A stretch of DNA of 64,000 bases, from positions 1 to 64,000 of the forward strand of contig JABBOG010000005.1 of the NCBI GenBank assembly GCA_019351975.1, in the 5' to 3' direction. Each line of letters begins with the position of its first letter. Within the stretch, counting starts at the first letter, position 1. This stretch comes from Acidobacteriota bacterium. Its GTDB lineage: Bacteria; Acidobacteriota; Terriglobia; Terriglobales; Acidobacteriaceae. A program made the translations under genes and the position numbers. Positions 32,955 to 42,988 of the stretch are shown here, one piece after another. The notes under the pieces were generated by a model. It saw only the letters and a list, made by a program, of their open reading frames with translations. It had not been told where the DNA came from and did not search any database.

Positions 32955-35323
32955 AAACTTTGCGTCCTGGCAGGCAATTCAGACTGGCACTGTGCTTACT
33001 ACTCCCTCTAACTGCCGCGTTGGCCTGTGGGCCAGACTTTTCCCCGGACGTATTTGTACGAAAGAACAGGCCGGACGTGCCTGCGGAGTACGTGGCTGGA
33101 AAGCTCGGCCTGCTGCAGCCGAGCTTCGCGCGCGCGGACCTCATCGTGGCCTATCGGTATCTGACCGGCGGGACGCTCGATCCGGCAGAGCAGAAGGGCT
33201 GGTCACCCACCTATTCAGCGCAGGAGTCGCTGTGGAGTCCCGACCCATCCTTTTTAGCAGAGGATTCGAACACTGCCGTAGATCAGTGGATGGCCGCGCG
33301 CCGACAGTACCCAGGAGCGCCGAAAGATACTATCCAGCAAGAGAAGGTAACGAGCACCCCTTCCGCCGATGGAGGAGTGGACCAAAGCTATTTCACCAAC
33401 TGTCAGGACGATGCTTTCACCACGGCTGTCGCAACTCTGAAGTCGCGCGAGGCGGCATGGGGCAAAGCCAGCGCTAACCTGAAGAACTGGCTGCAAGCGC
33501 AGGACATGGTCTTCGCAAATTGCGCCGGCGGCCCTGTTACTCCGGCAGCCGCTCCGCCCGGCAGCCCCGCCTTGCTCGTCAGCGATCGCGCCTACCAGAT
33601 TGCCGCTGCGCATTTTTATGAGATGTACCTGAATCGTGCGCACCGAGAATTTGTAGCGATCAGCAAAGACAAGAGTTCTCCCTGGCAGCCGATCGCCGGC
33701 TATCTGGCGGCACGCACACTTGTCCGGCAGGCATGTTTCACGGGCGCGGCAATCGGTGCGCCGTCCGGCTACAATCCGGATTTGATGGTCGCCGCCGCGG
33801 AAGAGTTGAAGGCATACCTGGCCGCAAGTCCACCGCCGGGCATGCAGCAAGCGGCAGAGGCTGAACTGGCACTCATCGACATTCGCACCTATCCAACCCA
33901 GCGAGCGGGACAATTGAGCTCGCTGCTCACCGGTCCGCAAAACGATCCGGACTACGGCCAGGATTTGAAAGACCTGCTTTGGTTCATCTCTAAAAACACG
34001 CCGGACGGCCTTCGTGCGCAGCCGGATGATGAGGGCAATCCAAGTGACCCCAAGTCAATCGAGGAAGCGGATGCAGCGAGGGTTAAAGCGTATAACGCGA
34101 CGAAGTCGATCCGGCAAATTTCGCCGCTCATCGACTGGACGCTGACCTACGAGTCGCTTGATCCGGCGGCGGCAAACCATGCGCTGAACATGTGGCAGAA
34201 AACGAAGACCATGCCGTGGCTCGTCGCGGCGCTGGCGCTGATGCCGGACAATGCGACCCCGGCGCCGGCGTTGATGGCTGCCGCTGCCGACGTGCCGATG
34301 GCGTCCCCTGCCTGGACCACCGTCAGCTTCCATCGGATTCGTTTGCTTCTGGCGATCGGGCAGACGGCACAGGCGCGTGTAGCGTTGTCGAAGGCTGTGC
34401 CGTATGTTGTGGGGCAGACCTACCCGTCGTCGATCAATGCATTTCATGGGTTGGCGATGCGCAGCGCAGAAACTCTGGACCAGTTTCTCGTTTACGCTCC
34501 GCGGACGATGCTGCTCAACGATTCACAGGCATGGTATGCCGACGATCAGTGCCGTAGCATCATGAAGCAAAACAAGAAGCGTCATTACAACTGCGTCGCC
34601 GTTGATCCACAGCAGATCGATGAAGATACAGCGAAGCTCTTCAATTACCAGTTTCCGCTGTCTGTGTGGCTGGTCGCGGCTAGGTCCCCTTCGCTGTCCG
34701 CGCATGTGCGTCAGGCAATTGCAATGGATGGATGGACGCGCGCTGTCTTGCTGGGCGACAAGGAGTATGAAGCGGCCTTCCTGCTCTTGCTGCCCTCGGA
34801 CCTGCAGACGCAGGCACACAACGGGTCCGGCGTAGCACCGCTGCTTGCGCTCGTTGGCAATCCCGGACTTAGTCCCTATCTGAACGGAGGGACGCAACGC
34901 AATTACTCGTACGATTTTGTTGAGAGCTATAGCGATAACTGGTGCTACGACGCGAAAGCAAGCGCACGCGGAATTGGACCCACATTTCTCGATGCGACAG
35001 AGATGAAACATGGAAAAGAAGAAGCCGCTGCGCTAGCACCGATCCACGAAAGCACGCTGGGCCGAAGGGTGCTGGACTATGTTGCCGCAAACCCAAAGGA
35101 CCCCCGCGCAGCAGAAGCACTCTACCTGATTTTGCGGATGGTGAGATACGGCTGTGCTAGTCCGATTTCACCCAAGGATGCCCAGGACATTTCCTGGGAG
35201 ACACAATCGCAAAGAGGCGAAGCGGTCAAGCTCTTTGAGTTGCGCAAAGAGGCGTCAAAATTGCTTCGGGAAAGATACGCCTCTTCTCCTTGGACCAAGA
35301 AGGCAGGGCCAATCGCCGGTTAG
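32951..35323 (+). CDS. Large exported lipoprotein-like protein coupled to DUF3142
   Basis: The start codon overlaps the DUF3142 stop. A signal peptide ends LLLPLTAALACGPDF, with a lipobox-like LAAC-type cysteine, so lipidation is likely. The mature ~765 residues are mainly helical with solenoid-like pairs (AAAHFYEMYLNRAHREFVAI, IAGYLAARTLVRQACF, IRLLLAIGQTAQARVAL), suggesting a TPR-like superhelix. Scattered aromatic-rich segments such as YSYDFVESYSDNWCYD are also present. I do not recognise the family. Coupling suggests the two proteins form a complex at the cell surface or in the periplasm. Confidence 0.75.
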   Translation: MKTLRPGRQFRLALCLLLPLTAALACGPDFSPDVFVRKNRPDVPAEYVAGKLGLLQPSFARADLIVAYRYLTGGTLDPAEQKGWSPTYSAQESLWSPDPSFLAEDSNTAVDQWMAARRQYPGAPKDTIQQEKVTSTPSADGGVDQSYFTNCQDDAFTTAVATLKSREAAWGKASANLKNWLQAQDMVFANCAGGPVTPAAAPPGSPALLVSDRAYQIAAAHFYEMYLNRAHREFVAISKDKSSPWQPIAGYLAARTLVRQACFTGAAIGAPSGYNPDLMVAAAEELKAYLAASPPPGMQQAAEAELALIDIRTYPTQRAGQLSSLLTGPQNDPDYGQDLKDLLWFISKNTPDGLRAQPDDEGNPSDPKSIEEADAARVKAYNATKSIRQISPLIDWTLTYESLDPAAANHALNMWQKTKTMPWLVAALALMPDNATPAPALMAAAADVPMASPAWTTVSFHRIRLLLAIGQTAQARVALSKAVPYVVGQTYPSSINAFHGLAMRSAETLDQFLVYAPRTMLLNDSQAWYADDQCRSIMKQNKKRHYNCVAVDPQQIDEDTAKLFNYQFPLSVWLVAARSPSLSAHVRQAIAMDGWTRAVLLGDKEYEAAFLLLLPSDLQTQAHNGSGVAPLLALVGNPGLSPYLNGGTQRNYSYDFVESYSDNWCYDAKASARGIGPTFLDATEMKHGKEEAAALAPIHESTLGRRVLDYVAANPKDPRAAEALYLILRMVRYGCASPISPKDAQDISWETQSQRGEAVKLFELRKEASKLLRERYASSPWTKKAGPIAG

Positions 35324-35465
35324 GATCCTTCGCCAGGAGGCCAGAGGGACTGCCTGACCATGCCTTACATTCAGCCACACCGAAAGGCGATTGTTACTCG
35401 TCCAGATACTTGTATTTCTCAGACGGGTTCATGCCAGGCATTTTTCGTGAGAGGAATGATTCTTG

Positions 35466-35588
35466 ATGGTTGAGCTCGATAACGCGAGGTGGAAGAGCCT
35501 GACGCCTGCGTATGGCGGCGCGGGAAATATCCCTCCTCTATTGCTCAGCTTTGGGATCGTTGGGAATTCCTTCGCGGTGAGACGCTGA
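35466..35588 (+). pseudogene. N-terminal remnant of an accessory-locus protein
   Basis: A 40-codon frame starts ATG 35466 and reads ELDNARWKSLTPAYGGAGNI followed by PPLLLSFG. This resembles the N-terminus of a hypothetical family with an RW-x-x-L-x-x-AYG-x-A-x-DIPxLL opening that normally continues to an HQGD..ASYAA..H core. That core is missing and the frame stops after about 12 more residues. I treat it as a truncated gene in the same accessory stretch as the SUKH cluster. Confidence 0.4.
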
Positions 35589-35631
35589 ACCCATGCCACA
35601 TGAGAACGCAGCCCGGGTCTTTGCGGTCGGA

Positions 35632-38499
35632 TCACTCATCGTCGTCGTCCTTCTTCTTCGGATGCTTCACCAGCAACATTGCCGGAGGCGGCTTTGATCC
35701 CATCGCGTCCTCCCACAGAATCAGGTTGAGTTTGTCAGAGTCCGCCCTGTCCGCATGGCTGAAGTCCATCTTCAGCGCTGCCGCCGCACCCGGAGCCGTC
35801 GCCTTGTTCGCTGTATAGATCAGCCCGTTCCCACGATTCGACACATCCGCCGTAAACGCCGGCTGGTCGCCAGGCCCCGTAAACAGAGTCGAAATCATCG
35901 ACGCGAACACATCATTGTTGTTCATCGGAGGCACGCCCAGCAGCGTCTCCATCGTCCTTAGCACGCTCACCGTCGAGTAGAACCGGCTGTCCACAAACGC
36001 CGGCTGCCCAGTCTTCGCGTGCGGCGCATACCTGCTCACCACAATCGCCAGCGAGCGGTGCGCATCCACATGGTCCGCACCGTTCTGCGCATCGTCTTCC
36101 AGAATAAAGAACGCCGTATCGCTCCAGTACGCAGAGTGCGAGATCGCCTCCACCGCGCGTCCAATCGCCAGATCATTGTCTGCCACCGACGACTTCGGTG
36201 ACGGCCCACCAGGCCTGGTCCCCGCCGTATGGTCGTTGGGCAGCCGAAGTTGGATGAAGTTCGGCATCGTGTCGTTACCAGCCGCTCGGTCTCTCTCCCA
36301 CTGCGCCAGATGCCGCAGGAAGATGTTCACGCGAATCTGGTCCGGCACCAGCAGGTTGAAATCAGGCGACTCGGGCGCGAAGTGCCCCACCAGCTCCGGC
36401 TTGGTCGCCACGTTATACGCCAGCCGAGGAATCGCCCACGGCCACAGATTCTTCCCGCCACCCCACTCCTCCGGCAGGGTCTCACCCGGTGCAATCGTCG
36501 ATGTCGTGCATACCGTCACACCGCCCGACATCGCTCCCTGCTTTGGATCGATCTCGATCTTCTTCGCAGCCTTGTCCCCGCAGAAGGTCGACGAGATGTA
36601 CTCCGCAAAGTGATAGATCGTCTTCCCGTGGGCGGCCAGATCGGTCCAAATGTATCCACTCTGCGGCTCGACGACATCCGGAATATGTTGTAGCAGCGGG
36701 TATCCGTCCGCTACCATCCCCTCATAGTCGTATGTTCGTTGACGACCACGATAGTTCTGCTGCCATGTGTCCTCCAGGTAGTCCGTCCCGATGGCCGCAT
36801 TCGACCACACATGGCCGTCGCCCGACACCTCGGCGGAGTCGTAGAAGTTATCCAGCACACCAAACTGCAGCGCAAGCTTATGCTGATTCGGCGTCACCGC
36901 CTCGCCATACATCGTCAGCGCCGGATCGCCGTTGCCGACCTGTTTGCCGTCCTTGGACAGGTCGCCCAGCACTTGATCGTACGTGCGGTTCTCCTTGATG
37001 ATGTAAATCACATGCTTGATCGGACTGACTCCGCCGGTTGCAAACCGGATCGTCTCCTTCGCCGCCTTCATGCGGTTGGACTCTAGCACCGTCTCCGTCG
37101 AAGCCCTCAGTCCTGCTTCCATCGCACTCTCATTGATCGCTGCCAGTGAACCGTACAGCAGCGTCGGGAGATACGTCGAACTTCCGCCGCGCACCCTTCC
37201 GCCCATGGTGTCGACTGGTGTCCGCTGTGGGAAGTTGTTCGGTCCTGTTCCCTTACCTTTGTCGGTCGCGATATATAACTTGCCGCCGCTCTCTACCAGC
37301 GCCAGCGGCATCCACTCCGTCGGCACAAATCCCACCGGTTCCGCCATCCCCTTGGCCTTCGCCATGCTGCGCAGCTTGTGCGGATCGAGCACGGCAACAG
37401 CATCCGATCCCATATTCGCCGCGTATACGCGTGTGCCATGGGCGTTCATTGCCAGCGAAACGGGCTCTGCTCCAAAATAGCTTTGCCCCGGCAGTCGTGT
37501 ATCGAAGTACCCGCGCACCGCAAGCTGCGGTGCCCCCGTCTTGCCAATCGCCACAGCCGCAACCGCATCGCGGTTCGACAACGCCACGTATAGCACGCCC
37601 GCGCGTTCATCCAGCAGCAGCGCGCAAGGATGCGTTCCTGGAGCAATATCCGACTTCGGCTTCAGCAGCGCTACGCGCCGGAGAATCGTTCCATTCACGA
37701 GGTCCAACTCCACCACGTCGCTCGCGTTCCACAGCGCCACAAACGCGCGCCGCCCATCTTTCGTCACCGCAACAGCAATCGGATAGGTCGACGGAACATC
37801 TACACTCTCGCTCACATCGAAGCTACGCTCAATTGTCCCCGTCTTCGCGTCTATCAGTACAACCGTGTCCGAGAGGTTTTCCGCAACCAGCAGCCTCTCT
37901 TTCGTTCCGGGCACCACCGCAATTGCTGCCGGATACGAGATCCCTGTCGTACCATCGATCGTTCCGAGGTACGCCGTATGGCGCCCGCCTGTCAGGTTCA
38001 CCAGCGGCAGCTTCAAGAAGTCCAGGGGTGTCAGCACCCCGTTCGCGAATCCATACACTACGATCCCGTTGCCAGTCTTCTTTCCTCCATCGCCCACCGG
38101 GTCGGTCGACGATGCAAGGCTTGCGTACACCTTCGAACCGTCCGCGCTGAATGCCAGCCCTGAGAAGAACGTCTGCGTCGCGCCTGCCGCTACGCGTGCA
38201 TCCGGAAAGTCGCGAACCCTACCGCTCTCTGTGTCCATCACGGCAAGTGACTGCGCATACTTGGACTCGAACGTCCCATAGCCCGCATTGAGGCTCACTA
38301 CCCAACGCCCATCCGGCGACACCGCAAGCGACATCGGCAAGCTGTTCAACCGCTGTGGATCACCTGGCGCCGGCAGCAGCAACTGCTTGCTCGTCGGTAG
38401 ATTCACCACAGTAGACGCAGGCTGTTGCGCACGTATACAGCAACCCACGCACGCCACAAATCCTATCGCAAATACCGCCACTGTCTTTATCGTCGCCAA
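35632..38499 (-). CDS. YVTN beta-propeller / phosphoesterase (alkaline-phosphatase superfamily) fusion
   Basis: The N-terminal ~400 residues form a YncE-like propeller (SLAVSPDGRWVVSLNAGYG, PIAVAVTKDGRRAFVALWN, PVSLAMNAHGTRVYAANMGS). The C-terminal half is a PF04185-type phosphoesterase: IKHVIYIIKENRTYDQVLGD, FGVLDNFYDSAEVSGDGHVW, SAYWSDTAFFILEDDAQNGA and DHVDAHRS, with metal-binding Asn/Asp/His. Such proteins cleave phosphodiesters or phospholipids outside the cytoplasm. A signal peptide begins near TTG 38499 (preceded by GGAGG) and ends CCIRAQ; the open frame reaches 38667. It ends Lys/Asp-rich. It is divergent from the TonB receptor. Confidence 0.85.
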   Translation of the reverse strand: MATIKTVAVFAIGFVACVGCCIRAQQPASTVVNLPTSKQLLLPAPGDPQRLNSLPMSLAVSPDGRWVVSLNAGYGTFESKYAQSLAVMDTESGRVRDFPDARVAAGATQTFFSGLAFSADGSKVYASLASSTDPVGDGGKKTGNGIVVYGFANGVLTPLDFLKLPLVNLTGGRHTAYLGTIDGTTGISYPAAIAVVPGTKERLLVAENLSDTVVLIDAKTGTIERSFDVSESVDVPSTYPIAVAVTKDGRRAFVALWNASDVVELDLVNGTILRRVALLKPKSDIAPGTHPCALLLDERAGVLYVALSNRDAVAAVAIGKTGAPQLAVRGYFDTRLPGQSYFGAEPVSLAMNAHGTRVYAANMGSDAVAVLDPHKLRSMAKAKGMAEPVGFVPTEWMPLALVESGGKLYIATDKGKGTGPNNFPQRTPVDTMGGRVRGGSSTYLPTLLYGSLAAINESAMEAGLRASTETVLESNRMKAAKETIRFATGGVSPIKHVIYIIKENRTYDQVLGDLSKDGKQVGNGDPALTMYGEAVTPNQHKLALQFGVLDNFYDSAEVSGDGHVWSNAAIGTDYLEDTWQQNYRGRQRTYDYEGMVADGYPLLQHIPDVVEPQSGYIWTDLAAHGKTIYHFAEYISSTFCGDKAAKKIEIDPKQGAMSGGVTVCTTSTIAPGETLPEEWGGGKNLWPWAIPRLAYNVATKPELVGHFAPESPDFNLLVPDQIRVNIFLRHLAQWERDRAAGNDTMPNFIQLRLPNDHTAGTRPGGPSPKSSVADNDLAIGRAVEAISHSAYWSDTAFFILEDDAQNGADHVDAHRSLAIVVSRYAPHAKTGQPAFVDSRFYSTVSVLRTMETLLGVPPMNNNDVFASMISTLFTGPGDQPAFTADVSNRGNGLIYTANKATAPGAAAALKMDFSHADRADSDKLNLILWEDAMGSKPPPAMLLVKHPKKKDDDDE

Positions 38500-39062
38500 T
38501 GCCTTCGTGCCTCCATCCAGAGCCTGCCCACCTTCGCGGCCTTTGTTCTCGACTGTTTCTCTGTACGATGTCGCCGTCACAACAGCCCGATACAAGCCAC
38601 ATTCATACAGCGAATTATCGTCAGGAATAGCAGTGAACCCGGTGCAACCAAGATAGAGCCACAACATGAATACAATATTTCACGGATTTCACGATAGACC
38701 CGCGACAGCCCACAACGCGGTTTGGGGTGCAGACCCTGTTCGCGGTTGACCGCTGGATGTGGACAACCTTGAGACGCGGGTCCGCAACAATCTGAACCAT
38801 TCCAATGAAGCTGGAGGCGCCGGAATTCGGCGTTGTCCCTGAAGGGAAGCGCCGCTTGCTCCTCCGACGGATCGCTTCGCTGCATACGCGAATCATCTCG
38901 GATCAACGCTTGAACCACAAGCATTTCATGCGATCAACACCACGAGCGATTACGACGCCTTTGATCTTCTATTCACCTTGCTGACGTACGTTGGCAGTCA
39001 TCATCCAGCAGGTAAAGGCACCTCTGATTTCAATCTCACTCACGCAAAGGTGAATATCACAC
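38500..39062. other. Long divergent intergenic region
   Basis: About 560 bases separate the phosphoesterase and TonB-receptor genes. The right end carries the receptor's ribosome-binding site (AAAGGTG before ATG 39063). A few short open frames (for example from 38804) lack supporting signals. I see no RNA gene, strong dyad or known repeat; promoters for both genes must lie here. Confidence 0.5.
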
Positions 39063-42000
39063 ATGAAACACCGTCTTCTCGCACCTCTGTTGCTCTTCAC
39101 GGCCAGTATCATCGCACCTGCTCTCCTCCCGCTCTCTTCGACCGCCTTGTATGCCCAAGTCACCCTCGGAACGCTCAACGGCACAGTCACCGACTCCACC
39201 GGCGCGCTGGTCAAAGGCGCAACGATCACCGCCATCGACAACCAGACCGGAGCGACCCGCTCTGCCAAGGCAAATTCCAGCGGAGCCTACACGCTGAACG
39301 ATCTGGCAGTCGGCACCTACGACCTAACGATCGAGGCCTCAGGCTTCAACACGGCAAAGATCGCGGGTGTCCGAATCCAGGCCGACCGCACGGCGACCCA
39401 GACCATCAAGCTGAAGCCCGGTGCAGTCTCAACCGTCACGGAAGTCCAGGCCACGCCGCAGCTCGACGCCACCGACATCACCAACGGCTATGTCCTGGAT
39501 GCGTCCACCATCGAGGCCATACCGCTCGGCACCGGCAGCTTCACGCAGCTCGCCACTCTCTCGCCCGGCGTCCAAGCCGACCCGCTCGCCGACACCGGCA
39601 CCAACACCGGCCTCGGCAACCAGAACATCTACGCCAACGGCCAGCGCCTCTCCTCCAACACCTTCACCATGAACTCGGTCGTCTCGAACAACCTCTTCAA
39701 CGGTGCCAGCTCCTCACAGGTCGCCGAGAGCCGCGCCGTACTGAACACCGGTGAGTCCTTCCAGACCAACGGGACCATCCGCACCAACACCTCTATCTTC
39801 GACGCCATCGGCCAGGCGCTGCCCTCGCCACCGCAGCAGACCATCGGCGAAGAGCGCGTCAACACCTCGATGTTCGACGCGAGCCAGGGTGCCACCGCCG
39901 GCGCTCACATTGACGTCTCCACCAAGACCGGCTCGAACCAGTACCACGGCTCGGTCTATGGCAACTTCGAGACCTCCGCGCTCAACGCGAACCCCTTCTT
40001 CAACAAGCAGATCGGTCTGCCCACCCCAGACCTCCACCGCTATGTCATCGGCACCGAACTCGGCGGCCCCATCAAGAAGGACAAGCTCTTCTTCTACGCC
40101 AGCTACCAGCTCACCCGCGCCCGCGACCAGCTCAACTCCAGCACCTCCTACTTCGTTCCTACCGGCCTGACAGACGACCGCAGCCCAGCCGGTCTGCAGG
40201 CGGTCGTCACCGCTGCTGGCCTGCCGCCGGGCACCGCCATCGACCCCGTCGCTCTCGCCTTCTTCCAGGCCAAGCTGCCCAGCGGCCAATACCTCATCCG
40301 CTCGCCCCAGGTGCAGGATTCGCCCGTCGTCTTCAACGGTGCCTCCTCGAAGTTCGACGCCACCCAGGTCAACGGCAACCTGACCTACGTCGTCAGCAGC
40401 AAGGACACGCTCAACGGCCGCTACTACTTCCAGCATGACCCCACCGAGAGCCCCTTCTCCTCCACCTCGCTCGAAGGCTTCCCACAGAAGTTCAACGCCG
40501 GCAGCCAGGTCTCCTCAATCGAAAACACGACCATCCTCTCGCCGCACCTAAGCTGGGACCAGAAGATCGGCCTGCTCCGTATGACAGTGCAGTCCGACAC
40601 CGGCCAGCCCTTCGGCCCGTCGGCGGTCGGCATCAACCTCTTCGGCAGCAACCTGCTGCCGGGCATCACGCTCAACAGCGTCGACTCAGCCGGCAACGCC
40701 CTTAGCATCGGACCAACCTCCAACTTCTCCAACACAGGCTTCGCCCAGAACACGATTGAAGGCACCACGTCGGTCACCTACATCCTCGGCAAGCACTCAC
40801 TTTCGGCCGGCGGCAACTACGACTTCACCCAGCTCAACATCCTCAACCGCGCCAACCAGGTCGCTTCGCTGCAATACAACAGTGCTGCTGACTTCATCAC
40901 CGGCGGCCCGCTCTACACCCAGGGCGGAAACTCCGTCTACTTCGAAGGCGCCAGCAACCGCTACTACCGTTCGCCGCAGGTCGGTGCCTACGCACAGGAC
41001 CAGTGGAAGGCGACACCAGCCCTCACCGTCACCGCAGGCATCCGCTTCGACTACGATGGCGGCCTCTACGAAAAGTACGGCAACCTGGTTAACTTCGACC
41101 CCTCGAAATACAACTACGATCTGACCTCTGACACCATCACCAACTCCGGCCTCGTCATCGCAGGCAACAACCCGAACTACGCCACACCGGGCGCCTCAAA
41201 GTCCACCCTGACCGAGCGTCAGTGGGGCATTGCGCCGCGCATCGGCCTCGCCTACAGCGTCAACCCCAAGCTCGTCGTTCGCACTGGCTTCGGTATCTAC
41301 TATGACCGCGGGGAGTTCTTCACCGAGTTCTCGCCCTCGGCCGGCGGCGGCTTCAACGGCCCCTTCGGCGTCACCCTGCAGCCACCCTTCGTGCAGCCTG
41401 TCTACGCGACCTCATCCAGCACCTCCGAGAATCCCTTCGGCACCACCCTGCCGACCGTCGATACCAATCCCAACACCTTCATCCAGAACCTACCCAACCA
41501 GGCCGCACTCATCAACGGAACCAGCCCGTACCTCTTCGGCTCCTACGCCGCAAACAACAAGCTGCCCTACACCGAGAACTGGTCGCTCGATGTCCAGTAC
41601 CAGCTCCTCAAGAACACCGTAGCCACCGTCGGCTACACCGGCAACCACGGCGTGCACCAGACCGTACCGCTGCCCTTCAACCAGCCGCAGGTGGCAACTC
41701 CTTCGCACCCGGTCAACGGCCAGATATACAGCTATGGCTACAACGCAACGGACGCCAACGGCAACACGCTGCTCTCTGAGCCCTACAACACCTCGACCGG
41801 CGGTAACACCGACCTCCGCGTTCCCTACATCGGCTACAGCCCCAACTCGGTCGAGTGGTCCGCCATTGGCTGGTCCAACTTCGATGCGCTCGAGGTCTCC
41901 GTGCACCAGAACACCTGGCACGGTCTCGAGTATCAACTCTCCTACACATGGTCGCACTCTCTCGATACCTCGAGCGGCTTCGGCATCTTCTATAACGGCA

Positions 42001-42785
42001 ACAACGCGCAGAACCTCCGCTCAGGCTATGCGTCGTCAGACTACGACCGCACCCACGTCACGAGCCTCAGCTTCAACTACCAGGCTCCTGGCTACACCGC
42101 CGGGTCGACCTTCGAGCGCGCGGCGACCAAGGGCTGGGGTCTCAGTGGCATCACCACCCTTGAAAGCGGCCAGCCGTACAACGTCTACGACTTCTCCGGC
42201 ACCGTCGGGAGCATCTTCTTCTCTTCGAACGACTACCTCACGAACCCGGTGCTTCCGCTCGCTCCCGGCGTAACGCCCAAGCAGGCGCTCACAGGGCACA
42301 GCGGCGCGTTCGTCAACCCCAACAACCCGAATGGCTCACCCAACTACGCCGACGCGGCCTTCAAACCGACCGCCTTCGCCTATCCCTTGTTGGCTCCTGG
42401 CCAGAGTGGTGTACCGGCCTGCGGCCCGACCACAGCTGGCACCACAGCTTGCGATACGGTCGAGTCAACCTTCGCCAGCGGCGGACGCAATATCTTCCGC
42501 GGCGCATTCCAGAAGCGGGCCGATCTGTCTCTCTACAAAGAGACCGAGCTGCCGCGCAATCTGCGCCTACGCATCTCGATGGAGGTCTTCAACGTCACCA
42601 ACACCGGCAGCTTTGATACACCTGGCAATAACTTCACCGGGTCAAACTTCAACAACCCACCCACCTTCCTGCCGCTTGGTCCAGGTGCCGATCCTAACAC
42701 CTTCGCCAGCCAGGGAGTTGGTGCCGTCACCAACCCCATCGGCAGCCCCCGCCAGATACAGTTCTACGGCATCTTGAACTTCTAA
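39063..42785 (+). CDS. Oar-type TonB-dependent outer-membrane receptor
   Basis: A signal peptide ends near ALYAQ. Residues ~33-115 are a carboxypeptidase-regulatory-like domain (LGTLNGTVTDSTGALVKGAT, GAYTLNDLAVGTYDLTIEA). A plug domain follows, and a 22-strand barrel takes up the rest (LSYTWSHSLDTSSGFG, YRSPQVGAYAQDQWKATPAL, final strand RQIQFYGILNF). This architecture is greatly expanded in Terriglobia and imports large substrates such as oligosaccharides or binds proteins. At 1,240 residues the length is typical. The C-rich plus strand differs from the genes to its right. The divergent phosphoesterase may process a shared substrate. Confidence 0.92.
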   Translation: MKHRLLAPLLLFTASIIAPALLPLSSTALYAQVTLGTLNGTVTDSTGALVKGATITAIDNQTGATRSAKANSSGAYTLNDLAVGTYDLTIEASGFNTAKIAGVRIQADRTATQTIKLKPGAVSTVTEVQATPQLDATDITNGYVLDASTIEAIPLGTGSFTQLATLSPGVQADPLADTGTNTGLGNQNIYANGQRLSSNTFTMNSVVSNNLFNGASSSQVAESRAVLNTGESFQTNGTIRTNTSIFDAIGQALPSPPQQTIGEERVNTSMFDASQGATAGAHIDVSTKTGSNQYHGSVYGNFETSALNANPFFNKQIGLPTPDLHRYVIGTELGGPIKKDKLFFYASYQLTRARDQLNSSTSYFVPTGLTDDRSPAGLQAVVTAAGLPPGTAIDPVALAFFQAKLPSGQYLIRSPQVQDSPVVFNGASSKFDATQVNGNLTYVVSSKDTLNGRYYFQHDPTESPFSSTSLEGFPQKFNAGSQVSSIENTTILSPHLSWDQKIGLLRMTVQSDTGQPFGPSAVGINLFGSNLLPGITLNSVDSAGNALSIGPTSNFSNTGFAQNTIEGTTSVTYILGKHSLSAGGNYDFTQLNILNRANQVASLQYNSAADFITGGPLYTQGGNSVYFEGASNRYYRSPQVGAYAQDQWKATPALTVTAGIRFDYDGGLYEKYGNLVNFDPSKYNYDLTSDTITNSGLVIAGNNPNYATPGASKSTLTERQWGIAPRIGLAYSVNPKLVVRTGFGIYYDRGEFFTEFSPSAGGGFNGPFGVTLQPPFVQPVYATSSSTSENPFGTTLPTVDTNPNTFIQNLPNQAALINGTSPYLFGSYAANNKLPYTENWSLDVQYQLLKNTVATVGYTGNHGVHQTVPLPFNQPQVATPSHPVNGQIYSYGYNATDANGNTLLSEPYNTSTGGNTDLRVPYIGYSPNSVEWSAIGWSNFDALEVSVHQNTWHGLEYQLSYTWSHSLDTSSGFGIFYNGNNAQNLRSGYASSDYDRTHVTSLSFNYQAPGYTAGSTFERAATKGWGLSGITTLESGQPYNVYDFSGTVGSIFFSSNDYLTNPVLPLAPGVTPKQALTGHSGAFVNPNNPNGSPNYADAAFKPTAFAYPLLAPGQSGVPACGPTTAGTTACDTVESTFASGGRNIFRGAFQKRADLSLYKETELPRNLRLRISMEVFNVTNTGSFDTPGNNFTGSNFNNPPTFLPLGPGADPNTFASQGVGAVTNPIGSPRQIQFYGILNF

Positions 42786-42827
42786 CTAAGGTCTTCTCAC
42801 TGAAGCCCTCATCCAACCGCTGCAAAC

Positions 42828-42867
42828 AAGACGCCTCACTCCGCAAACCAGCGAAGTGGGGCGTCTT
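42828..42867 (+). terminator. Hairpin after the TonB receptor
   Basis: AAGACGCCTCACT (42828-42840) pairs with AGTGGGGCGTCTT (42855-42867) with one G-T wobble. There is no clear T-run, so it may terminate or protect the 3' end of the transcript. Confidence 0.5.
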
Positions 42868-42988
42868 CGTGAATGCAACAGAATGATCCATCTCCGCAAT
42901 GCCGTCCGGCGGTGAGTTGTAGCTCCCTTTGGTCGCGGGGCTCACGGAACGATTAAGTATTAGCAGGACAAATGCGGCTGGTGGTGAG

